From the NCBI GenBank assembly GCA_946807835.1, contig OX327700.1, positions 26,200,001 through 26,264,000 of the forward strand: 64,000 bases of DNA, written 5' to 3'. Below are positions 36,001 through 46,381 of this stretch, one piece after another; within the stretch, counting starts at the first letter, position 1, and each line of letters starts with the position of its first letter. The notes under the pieces were generated by a model. The model saw nothing but the letters and a program-made list of their open reading frames with translations. It was not told the DNA's origin and did not search any database. The translations under genes and the position numbers were made by a program. The stretch is from Ailanthus altissimus. Its lineage: Eukaryota; Streptophyta; Magnoliopsida; Sapindales; Simaroubaceae.

Positions 36001-37024
36001 TGACGGATGCGTGTACTTCAAGAACATAAGTTGTGGGATAATGTATTTGCTTCTATACATCGATGATATGTTGATCGCATGCAAGAATATGGAAGAAATA
36101 CAGAAGCTCAAGAAGCAGTTAAGTGGCAAGTTTGAAATGAAAGATTTGGGAGCAGCAAAGAGAATTTTGGGTATTGTGAGGGAAAGAAGAGATGTTATAT
36201 TTTTGTCCCAACAGCGATATATAGTCAAAATTCTGAAAAAGTTTGGTATGTCCAACGCAAAGGCTGTCTCTACTCTTTTGGCCATGCATTTTAGACTTTC
36301 AGCAGCACAGTCGCCAACTTCTGAAGAAGAGAAACTGCAGATGAGTAAAGTACTGTATGCAAACACTGTGAGGAGCATCATGTATGCAATGGTTTGCACA
36401 AGACCAGACATAGCACAGGCTGTGAGTGTGGTGAGTAGATATATGGTAAATTCGAGTAAAGATCACTGGCTTGCAGTAAAGTGGATTCTGAGATATCTCA
36501 TGGGGACGTCAAATTACGAGTTGATATATAAGAGAGATGAGGATAACAATGAAATGGTAAGAGGGTACGTAGACTCAGATTATGCCGGTGATCTAGACAA
36601 GAGAAGATCGTTGAAGGGCTACATATTCATAGCGTTTGGGTGTAATGTATGTTAGAGATCAGTTCTACAATATGTGGATGCACTTTCTACCACAGAGGCA
36701 AAGTACATAGATGTTGGTAAAGCTATAGAGGAGGCCGTGTGGTTAAAAGGCATATGTGTGGAGATATTGGCTAGTGAAGATGTAAACACCGGTGTATATT
36801 GTGACAATCAGAGTGCTATACACCTAAGCAAGCATCAAGTGTTCCACGAGAGGTCGAAACACATTGATGTGAGGCTTTATTACATTCGAGAGATTGTCCA
36901 AAGTGGTGAAATTAGTCTAACTAAGATAGCGTCATCTAAAAACCCTGCTGATATGTTGACTAAGCCACTGCCCTCGGTTAAGTTCGTCCTATGCAAGGAC
37001 TTAACCGGAGTCACTACTTTGTAA
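33048..37024 (+). pseudogene. Broken copia gag-pol polyprotein
   Basis: From ATG 33048 the remnant opens with gag (KYEVEKFNGTNDFNL) and a CCHC knuckle at about 33732-33775 (CYYCKKEGHFIKYC). The protease is at about 33885 (WVLDSGCTFYMCPHKSWF, where DSG replaces the usual DSGA). The integrase has an HHCC finger (LRLAHLGERN, then CEHC) and core sites DLWGP, RTDNGLEF and AERMNRTLLERV. Reverse transcriptase begins near 35560 (WKLVERPQKKLVGCKWVYKV) and has YIDDMLI at about 36056. RNase H shows YVDSDYAGDLDKRRS and ALSTTEAKYI. The C-terminus reads NPADMLTKPLP, ending at 37024. In-frame stops occur near 33105, 33279, 33394, 34117, 34366, 34606, 35690, 35946 and 36653, with a frameshift near 33340. It resembles the Tork/RE-type copia lineage, but that is a guess. 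Confidence 0.93.
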
Positions 37025-37093
37025 GAGTGACCAAAGATGCGAAAATGAGAGATCGAGTTGCTTTGTGGATGATTTTGAATCAAGGAGGGAATT

Positions 37094-37791
37094 TGTGAGA
37101 ATATTGATTGAAAATCATCGAGATATAATTTGGAGAGTAAGCTAAGTGCGTAGGGTGTGCACGAATCAAAAACGGACGCGAAAAATGAAGAAGGGCGCAC
37201 TAGGCGCCAGCACCGCGGCGACTAAGGCGCCGCAGTGCCCAATCCAGTAACTGAGCGCCGCGGCTCCAGGAGATCAACGCTGCAGTGATGAGAGACCAGC
37301 GCCGCGGCGCTGGAGACGGGAACAGTATCCCAAAATAAGGAAACTTCTTTATTTCGTCTCCCACTTGCTCCAGGACTCTCTAATACGACTCTCACACGTA
37401 TAGAGTAAACCTATGTTGTCCTAAAACCTATATAAAAGTTATCAATTGGCTTGTAAATAAATCTTTGTGATCATAAATTAATCTTTGTAATAGGTTGAGA
37501 AATCTTAGTGATCATCAACAATTTTTGTGGTTCTTTGTGAGAGAAAATTCCTAGAGTGTAAGAGAGAGTTTTCTTTGTGATTTTTCTTATAAAAGGCATA
37601 CTTTGTGAGTGCCTTGTGATTCATAATAAGAGAAGAGTGTGATCTTGATTTGTCGTAGACGTAGGTAATTTATCGAACCACGTAATTCTTTGTGTGTTCT
37701 TCTTCTACCATTCTCTCTTTATTCCATAATTTACTTGTTTTGCATATATTACTTAAGTGATTTTGCTTGTTTGTGTGCTTCTACTTCAACA
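37094..37791 (+). repeat. Copia right LTR, 698 bp
   Basis: It begins TGTGAGAATATTGATTG directly after the purine tract and ends ACTTCAACA, and is homologous to 32268-33016. Most differences from the left LTR are transitions plus a few indels, so the insertion is not recent. Confidence 0.92.
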
Positions 37792-37796
37792 AATAA

Positions 37797-40700
37797 CATA
37801 TAAAAGATTAGTTCTTTTTTATTCACCGTCGACAATAATGAGATTATTTTTAAAATCTGATTGCTTACCTTCAAAATAAAAAAAAATTATCATCCAACTC
37901 CTTGTTGTAGCCTAGAAATAGTTCACTTTAAAACATGGAAAAGGTCGTAAAGGCAGAGCAAGCAGGAAAGATTTATCATGTGATTTATTAGAGAAATGTC
38001 TTGAGTTAATATAGAATATAGAGTGAACTTGAAGGGGAGAAAGCTCAATAAGATCAGAGAACTCAAGAATCATTGGGGAAATTAGGAAGCTGAAGCATTT
38101 TAGACGCCTCCTGGAGAGAACGATTCCCCAAGAAGGACAATTTGGGGATTACCGACGCCGTTATCAATGGAAACCTACGAATACAGACATTTTTTAAGAT
38201 TCTAAAAGCGGTCCTCAGGTCTTCCAATGAGGATTTTCAAGACTACAATGTTTCATTTTCAGAAATGAGAATTTGAAATTTTGAAAATGATGAATGACAA
38301 TTGAAACAAAGACAATAAGTTGTGCCGAGAGCAGAAAAAAATTGAATGAAAGATAGAAAGTAAAGTAGAAGAAACGGAAACAACAAAAAGAATATGTAAA
38401 AGAAATTATTGAACATATGTCGATTTGGAAAGACTGAAACAATTTCCATAAAGTAAGACGAGATGTTTCAGAACAGTGTGACAGCCTGACATCAGCAAAG
38501 GGCAGGAAACGAAGAGTTGTGAGTGGACACATGGTGACAAAAGATTCAAAAGAAGAAAAGAAGCATGCTCCTTAAGCCACCCTTTGGACAGTCACGATTC
38601 TCCTCAGAAGGTCTGTTGAACCAAAATCTAGTTGGCCAAATAAATGCAGGCCATATGAGATCCGCCCACACCTAGTTAATTAAAGTTAACTATCCCTACA
38701 AAATAAGTTGGCTAGCTAGATTAGTGACTTGGAAGATCAGACAGTTAAGAACAAAGAGAGTTGATGGAGCAGCTGATAAGGAATTTAAAGAAAAGATCGT
38801 TTTTTTTTTTCACACGATTAAATAAAAATGAAAAACCTTTCTCTCTCACATAAACTCTCCCTAAAGCCGCCGCTTTTCCCTTTTGCCTCCACGGAGAAGG
38901 GGGATTTTGGCCCCCCATTTTAGTGGCCCTTCGTCGCTTTGTAGTCTCAACCGATCTCTTGGGTCTTGGCTAAAAGTTGGCCAAATCTTGTAGGATCTCG
39001 CCGAAAACTGTCACTTTTGTCCTCCATTTGATAACTTTAAGAAGCCTGCAGTTAAAAGGCGACCATTGTTGGGCATAACCTTTGCTACTCGAATTTTGTG
39101 CTTCGGCTTGAAAAATTATCCAATTTTAACATCATAACTCAAGCTCAAACTGCTACATTTACTGTTGTGGTGTTGGTTTTATGACGATTATTGTTCTGAC
39201 TGGTTATAGATTGAATGGATAATGTATGAATTAAGCGTAGGATGTGTGGAATAATGTGGTGATTGTTTTATTTTCGTACGTGGAGATAGTTTTTTTTTAG
39301 TTTTGTTTTGATCTATCTTATGTGAGGGTAGATTATTTCCTCCAGTCTACGATAATTATCTCTCTTATGTAAGAATAGACTTTTTTTTTTTGGAATAATA
39401 GTAATTATAATTTATAAGAATAGATTTTATTATGGGGTTTGAATATTCTATTTATAGAAGATTAATAAATTTGAATGAATTATAATAAATTTATTTTATT
39501 CTTATGTAATATCTCAATAATATTCTGATTTTATATCAAAAGTTATATATTATAATATTATTGATTTAATTAATGATATTACACTTGAATATTTGAGAAA
39601 AAGAATTGTTATTTTAACTCCAAATTTCATCTCTATATAAAAGGAAGTTTTCTTTTAATACTAATCATCAGAAAAATTCACAAAAAGATACACTTTCAAC
39701 TTTCAAATTAAAATTATAAACTTCACTTGAAAAATATTTTTATTTCTTTTTAACGTTTTCAAAATATAAAAAATATAAAAAATTTGATCGTTGGAAATTA
39801 TTTTACAGATAAAACGAGGAGGTATTTTTAGATACTTGAAGTGAAGGTTCAAAGGACACAACTATAAATTAACATTTTCATAAATAATTATTAAAAAAGA
39901 AAGATTAGGTAGATGATGGGAAACCACAGAATATATGGCCAAGCAGAAGAAGGATAATAATTGTTCCACCACAAAAAAAAATAATAATAATAATGAACGT
40001 AAAAAGAAAGAATCGGAAAATTGACAAAATAAGGTTTCCTTTATTTTAATTTTTCAGAAATCGTGTTGATGAATTGTTGATTTCTGGCACAACATTTCAC
40101 GTCCAAATACATAAAAATGAAAATTGCAATTTGTTGGAAAGCTTGTGAATGTTGTTCAGAAAATTTGAGATAACTCCAAGGGAAATTTTGTGAGGGAGAC
40201 CTAACATAAATTATTTTCACTGAAAAGACTTCCAAAGCCATCATAGCAATTTTTATTTATTTATCAAAATCTGATGTATTTAAAGACCTTAAAAAAAAAA
40301 AGTTTTTGTGTACTTATTTTTCATACAAATCTTTGGCAGAAAATGAAAAAAATTATAAATTTTCTCCTAAAATTAATAAATACTAATTTATCTTCATTGT
40401 CCATATTTTAATAGAATTTCAAAAAAAAATATATATATATGTATATATCACGTAAATTTTATTGTCCATATTTTAATTCAAAAAAGTATAATTATACTTT
40501 TATAAGATTCAATAGATTTTTTATTAATTTTAACAAATTTCATTACAAACGAGATTTTTAAAGTCATAGAAATTTAAATATTTTTTTTTAAAAATTACTT
40601 GAAAGAATTCTGCTCTATTTATTACTTAAAAGTTAAAAGTCATTCTTTTTTTTTTTTAACTCTACTTAAACTCTTTATTAACATTTTTTATAAATTAATC

Positions 40701-41284
40701 ACTTTTCATAATTCTCCCTACAATGGAAGTTATTGTATAATTTTCTCAATGAAAAAACAAAAACAATATATATATATATATGTTGGATATATAAATATCA
40801 TAGCCTACCACCTACTTTGAAACTTATTTATTTAAAGTTACATTGAAAAACCCATGTTTAGTTTATTACTTGAAATCTTAATCAACATATTTTCCTAGAT
40901 TGACTACTACTTTAAGAACAATCCCTGTAATGGAAGTTATTCATTTATTCTACAATGGTTATAAGATAATACAAATAAATAAAAACCCATGTTACTACTC
41001 TGAGTCATCAACCGATAAAATCAAAAGAGATGAAGCACTTCACTAGGGCAAAAGTGCTTTTATTGATACCATGGGAATTGGATTTTACAATTTTATTTTG
41101 GCCACGGAAGCAAGTGTACATTTTTTTAAATAAGATTACAAAGTCTAAGTGCATCATGTCCCATGGCTAACATAACCATTATTAAATTACTATCTATTAT
41201 TCTTCCCCAGCTTTGAGTTCATGTTGTATATGTAAATTACTAGTGATTGTACAGATAGAAGTCGTATTGTATTGTAAAGTTGAC
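37797..41284. other. Intergenic after the copia element
   Basis: 37900-39180 is less AT-rich, includes a C-rich patch at 38855-38960, and may be remains of an older retroelement interrupted by the copia. The minus-strand frames at 38215-38532 are unrecognised and rich in F/L. 39200-41284 is AT-rich with TA microsatellites (40428-40447, 40768-40782). No gene is supported. Confidence 0.4.
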
Positions 41285-41620
41285 AGTTTAGATTTTTTTA
41301 TAATTATTTATCAAATCTTTAAAAATTTTAAAATATCTAAATTAATCTTTTTTAGGGAGTTAATAAAGTATTTTTTAAGATAAAAAATTATCATTAAGTA
41401 TGTTGACCCAAAAAAATAATTTTCTAAATTAACAAGTTTTGAATTTATAATCTTTTTTTAAATTTATAATTATTTATCAAATCTTTAAAAAATTTAAAAT
41501 ATCTAAATTAAACTTTTTTTAGGGAGTTAATAAAGTATTTTTTAAGACAAAAGAATATAATTAAGTATATTGACTGGAAAAAATAATTTTTTGAGTTAAC
41601 AAGCTTTGAATTTATATTGT
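41285..41620. repeat. Tandem duplication, period 166 bases
   Basis: Two units, about 41285-41455 and 41456-41620, both contain TAATTATTTATCAAATCTTT, then AAAATATCTAAATTAA, then TTTTTTAGGGAGTTAATAAA, then GTATTTTTTAAGA. The first bases of the shared block start 166 bases apart (41301 and 41467). Non-coding. Confidence 0.85.
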
Positions 41621-41629
41621 TGCGAGAAT

Positions 41630-42600
41630 TAACATGTTAGACTTTGTCTTACTGGGTTTGAAGGCTGAAAACTGAATCTTTTTCCTTTACTAATAATGGC
41701 AGAACACTTACAAAACACTAAAAATTATCGTTAGAGTGAGTTTCAGCGAAGACTCTCCGATGTTTAAGCAAAAAAAGACTATTTTTGGTAAGGTTATGAG
41801 AGAATAATAAAAAAAAGTTAAAAAGAAAAATGTTGAATACAAAAAGTATTGAATCCAGATTCTAGAATTTAATACCAAAAAAAAAGTCTCCTCACTTTGG
41901 TTTTCTCATCTATTTATAGTATTAATTTTCAGAGAATATTACTTGTACTTATCTTCGTCAATGTTGTGGTTAAGTTGGGCAAGTCTTGCTAATTTTAAGT
42001 TATCCTAATCTTTTAGCGTGATTTGAGGGATTCTTTCCTAAAGATATTGCATTTCTTCTCTTCCTATAACTCTGTTTCCTTTATAACACTGATTTTCTCT
42101 TTAAACTCATTTTCGTAATAAGCCTAATTACAAACTGTTCGGTCCTGTAGTGATATGGCTATGCTTTTACTGTTATAGCGGTTCAACATCATCTACTAAG
42201 TTGGTCTTCTTATAACGTTCTTCATCCTTACTAGTATAAGTGTTGCTTCTGTCCCTGCAGGGATACCTGGTCAGAATGTATAAATTGTTCAGCATGTGGT
42301 TGGCCTGATACTTATATCGAACCAATTTTTTTATTCTGTTCCTTTTAGTCATGTAAGGGTTTCTAATCTTAGTTGAGTCGGTGGAGAGTGTGCAGGAGTG
42401 ACCTGTAAGTGTCTTAGGCTGAACCTGTTTTAAGTGACTGCAGATTCTTTCATTGGAAGTCCATCTTTAAGCCTAATTCTGACATCTTCCTAGTGGTTTC
42501 TATTACCTGGGACTTGAGCTCTCGAGATTAGCCTACAAAAAACTTCTTTGAATGGCTAAACTTTTTGGGCCTATAAAGATTGAGCCTTTTAGTAATTTTT
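41630..42600 (-). mobile_element. Probable degenerate Ty3/gypsy-type LTR
   Basis: Read on the minus strand, a less AT-rich block is followed by a TATA-like ACTATAAATAGATGAG (about 41905-41920) and, about 150 bases on, CTTAAACATCGGAGAGTCTT (about 41750-41770). The 'TAAGCATCGGAGTG' signature after a TATA box is familiar from the R region of plant gypsy LTRs. No TG...CA ends or target duplication were found, so limits are approximate. Confidence 0.4.
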
Positions 42601-43776
42601 TAGGGATCAAAAGTATTTAAAATAAATTAAAATCCTAATTGTTAATTAAGAAATATGAAGGCTACACTATTAATTTCTCTATTTAAACTATTGCATGCAT
42701 GTGGCATCATTTAAATTTTATTTATTAAATTTATTTTTTAAAAAAGCCCATCATAAGGGGAGTATAGTTGTAGTTAGGGGTAGGCATAAAATTGAATAAT
42801 AGAGCCGGATCAAGCAAATTAAACTAAATTGGTCTAATTTAGTTCAGTTGTGTCTTGATTAGTTCGATTTTTGGTTTTATATTTTGAAAAATCAAAAATT
42901 TGATTTAGTTTCAGACTTTTTAAAAATCAAATTTTTGTAAATGAAATGAAATTAAATTCATGTAACACCTTAGAAATGAAATTAAAATTGATAACTGAAT
43001 CGAACTAGACCATTCAATATCAAAAGTGAGCTTAATTTAAACCTATCTAAAATTAAAAGTTAAAACAAAAAATCGAACCGAACTGAACTTATTTGATTCA
43101 GTTCATCATCTTATCCATTTAGTTTTTGGTTAGATTTTTGAAAACCAAACCAAATAAAAAATGTTTACCCCAAATTCTACTTCTTTTCTCCTAAATTCAG
43201 AGAATGTAGTTTAAATTTATCTTAAAAAAAGAAAAGAAAAAAAAGAAAGAGAGAGACAGAGACCGATTAATTGATCTTGAATTCAAATTTTCTAGTTATG
43301 CGCCACAATAGATACAATTTATGCAGTCTCGCTAATCCTCTTGACACAATGATCAGTACTGCTTTGTCGAAGGCAAAGGAGACACAGTGCTTGCTCAAGG
43401 CAAAAGTGCTTTTCTTCATGCCATGGGATGGGAGGTTACAGTATCTCCATTAAAGTCCAAAAGGTAGAATCTATTTACTCCTATTTATTTATTCACAATG
43501 GAGACTGTTAGCTTTACAAGGATAAAGGCAGAAGACCCATCTCTATCTGATAATATAATGTCTCTACAATTGCAATTACTCACATCTCTTTTGCTTTAAA
43601 TGCTTCTGGTAAAAGAAAGAGAAATACCATACAAAGACAATAACTCATCACAGCCCAAATTCCCACCCGAAAAAAAATCACATAGAAGAATAACAAGTAG
43701 TGATTCAACCCACCACTTACTTCTTATATATTCTCTCTTTTTTGTTAACAATTCTTGATTATTTTTATTTAAAAAA
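42601..43776. other. Intergenic, possible promoter of a small gene
   Basis: AT-rich until about 43300. The block 43380-43450 (GCAAAAGTGCTTTTCTTCAT, CCATGGGAT) resembles 41048-41085 (GGCAAAAGTGCTTTTATTGA, CCATGGGAA), a short duplicated fragment of unknown origin. TTATATATTC at 43730-43739 is a possible TATA box for the small frame below. Confidence 0.35.
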
Positions 43777-43965
43777 ATGCAGTCCATGCTGAATCACCAT
43801 GGGAGCTATGGCCTTCCCCTAAGTGTTGCTGGGATCACTCATCATCTCCCTCTCTCCAAAGAGTCTCTTCCTCTCTCTCTCGCTCTATCTTTTTCTCTCT
43901 TTTAGTCAAATATGTTGTGAAAATTTTAAGTTATTTTGTGAATTTTTTTTTAATTTTACTGCGGG

Positions 43966-44199
43966 ATGGCTGACCATGATCTCAGAAGGGAAGCAATGAA
44001 GAAGCAAAGATCATCTCAGACTAAAGAGATTCTGCATACAGATCACGAAATGGGTAGTGACAGAAACTATGTGAGAGAGCTTGGAGTTGAAGAGATTATC
44101 ATATCAGAAAGTGGGGTTACTGATGATAATGAAGATCTAGCTAGGGCTTTGCAGGATCTGTCCAACATTTGCTTAGCTTGTACAGCAAAAGCTGCATAA
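43966..44199 (+). CDS. Hypothetical small protein, 77 residues
   Basis: The frame begins MADHDLRREAMKKQRSSQ and ends CLACTAKAA. I recognise no family. It is hydrophilic with many charged residues and no signal peptide or membrane segment. In favour of a gene: the start context GCGGGATGGCT is good for plants, the composition is less AT-rich than the flanks, a CT-rich leader-like tract (43855-43905) lies upstream, and a possible TATA box lies at 43730. A 42-codon frame at 43777-43905 (starting MQSMLNHHG) sits in the proposed leader and could be an upstream frame. Against: short length and lack of known relatives. It could equally be one exon of a longer or non-coding transcript. Confidence 0.4.
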   Translation: MADHDLRREAMKKQRSSQTKEILHTDHEMGSDRNYVRELGVEEIIISESGVTDDNEDLARALQDLSNICLACTAKAA

Positions 44200-45379
44200 C
44201 TTGTTACAAAGTACTTTTACTATTATTGTTGTACGTATTTGATGATATACTTTAGACACGTCTTTGGCTTTAATTTCTTTGGTTCTATCTAATCTTTTTA
44301 TAAATTATAATTTATAAAAATGTTCGTTGTGTTCTTTCTCTATGGGCTCTTCTCCCGGCCTTTACGTTTTTGTGATCTTGGCTTAAGATCTTTTATCGAT
44401 TGTTTATCTTTCTTTCGAGCTGATAGCCTGCACAACATGCATATTTGCTGTACTTGCAGACATTAGATGCAAGAAACTGTTTCTCCTTTTGGCTAATTCT
44501 AAAAAAGTAAGTTTTCTTTCAAGATTTATTACATGAAATCTACTCCAAATTTTACATATAAATTATATGATTATCCCCATACCCAACTTTTCATAGCAAG
44601 AATCTTCAATGTAAAACGTAAAATTTTAGAATGTGTACAATTATATAAGAAAAATATCATTTTGACCCTAATTTTATTAATATATATTAATTTAATTCTT
44701 ATTTTTCAATATATATTATGTTAACATTTATAAGAACGTTTTTGATAATTTATTATTATTATTTTTGTACTTAAATAACTATTATTTTCGTTGGAATTAA
44801 CATAGTATATATTAGACAAGTGAAAACTAATTTAATATATATCTATAAATTAGGTATCAAAATAGCATTTTTCCAATTATATATATACATTCACCCAAGT
44901 GAAGTGATCAAGTCGATCGTGAACATAAAATGTATAAATTTACAAATCATTCTGTCATTCACCATTGTTGTGTTTTATCACGATACCACTAATTCCTACC
45001 AACTTGCTTTTTAAATATATGTTGTGTGGAATTACAAATATAGTTTGCATTCTGTTATTATGATTTGTTTTGCTTCTCATAATTGTTTTCTGTTAAATTA
45101 TAATCAAAATTCATGACGACAAGAAAAGTTAATAGCTTTCTTTAGAAATATCGAAGGACATCATTTATGACCTATTACAAAACTTGATATATTATTATTC
45201 TAAATATCTATTATTTAGGTCATATCTAAATATCTATTATTCTATATTGTAGCAAGTGTATGTGGTGCGGAATAATTTATGACCTATTACAAAACTTGAT
45301 ATATTATAATTTTCAAAAATTATTTTTAGTATAATTTGTATAGTTTTTTTTTTTAACAACAATTGATTTTAAATATGTG
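44200..45379. other. AT-rich intergenic with a short direct repeat
   Basis: ATTTATGACCTATTACAAAA followed by CTTGATATATTAT occurs at about 45164 and again at about 45278. Otherwise no feature was recognised. Confidence 0.5.
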
Positions 45380-46150
45380 AAAATTTGATGACTCAAAATT
45401 GAATTTATGTTTAATTCTGAGTTGAGAATTAATAAGGAGTTAACATGAGGTCGAGTACACATTGAACGTATAAAAAAATATGAAAACGGAGAATTGAAAG
45501 TGAAAAGAGACGAAAAAGCATAAAAGAAGACTTGCTTCCAAGCCTTAGCATGGCAGTGCTAGCTTGGTGGCACCAGTCCATCGCCGCCACGCCTACTTTT
45601 TAGGAATATCCTATTTTAAGCCGATATAATGAAAATGAGTTAATTTGGACTTCTTTTATATGTAAACTCTTATTTTAACCAAAAAAAATTATACTTATAA
45701 AAATATTTTAGAGCTTATAAAATTTCTTGTAAATTTCTTAAATTATCAAGCATCAAAGGCATATAAAAGAGTGTCGAATATAGAATTTAGGCAGCTCTAG
45801 GACACCGAGTGTACGAGAGAGTACCATGATAGCGCTTGAATATTGAATGTTGAGTGTGCAAGAGAGTACTGATAAACCATTTGGAGAGTTTGTATATTAT
45901 AGTATTCCTCAATAATATCTTGTTTAAGATATTTGTGATCATGAGATATTTGTGAACCGAGAAATAAAAAAGTTAAGATCCAGTAATCCCTTATAGATAT
46001 AGGCATTTATTATCGAACTATATATATTCTTGTATCTTATGTTGTGTGATTGTTTACCTCTATTATTATGTGTTTGATTATTTTCTATTTTTATTTTACT
46101 TGTGAACGAAATTTTTCATATTCGCTTAAAATTTTAGGATGTTAAATACT
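45380..46150 (+). mobile_element. Probable degenerate solo LTR
   Basis: A GC-rich island at 45530-45600 (GGCAGTGCTAGC, CCATCGCCGCCACGCC) is followed by a TATA-like GCATATAAAAGAG at about 45758, then a 5' leader-like stretch and an AT-rich end. This layout mirrors the copia LTRs in this window, in which a 'GCGCC/CCGCG' block precedes the TATA box. No second LTR, primer site or target duplication is recognised; limits are approximate. Confidence 0.35.
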
Positions 46151-46381
46151 AGTTTATGAGATATTATGGTGCATCAAAACTCTAATAAATGATATTAAAA
46201 TTAAGACTGAAATTAGTACCTAAATAGTATCAGATTTAAGCGTTAAGTCTAATTTCTCGATAAAATGAAAATAAAATCATTAGACATTTATAATTTTTTT
46301 TGGTTGAGAATATAAAGTTTGTCTAAAATGTTTGGCTGTTATTTCATAATTTTTGAATATCTTAAAAAGTTATTTTTAAAA

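Larger units (their letters stand above)
32263..37796 (+). mobile_element. Ty1/copia LTR retrotransposon, structurally complete but dead
   Basis: It has a left LTR (32268-33016), primer binding site (33020-33031), gag-pol remnant (33048-37024), a purine tract GGAGGGAA just before the right LTR, and a right LTR (37094-37791). The 5-bp flanks are AATAG (32263-32267) and AATAA (37792-37796), a target duplication with one change. The domain order GAG-protease-integrase-RT-RNase H is that of copia (Pseudoviridae-type) elements. The single polyprotein frame is broken by about nine stops and at least one shift. Confidence 0.93.

Noticed and set aside
35890..36411. 173-codon minus-strand frame
   Set aside because: Antisense shadow of the copia reverse transcriptase.
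38215..38532. 105-codon minus-strand frame rich in F and L
   Set aside because: Antisense of A-rich DNA, with no domain or conserved motif.
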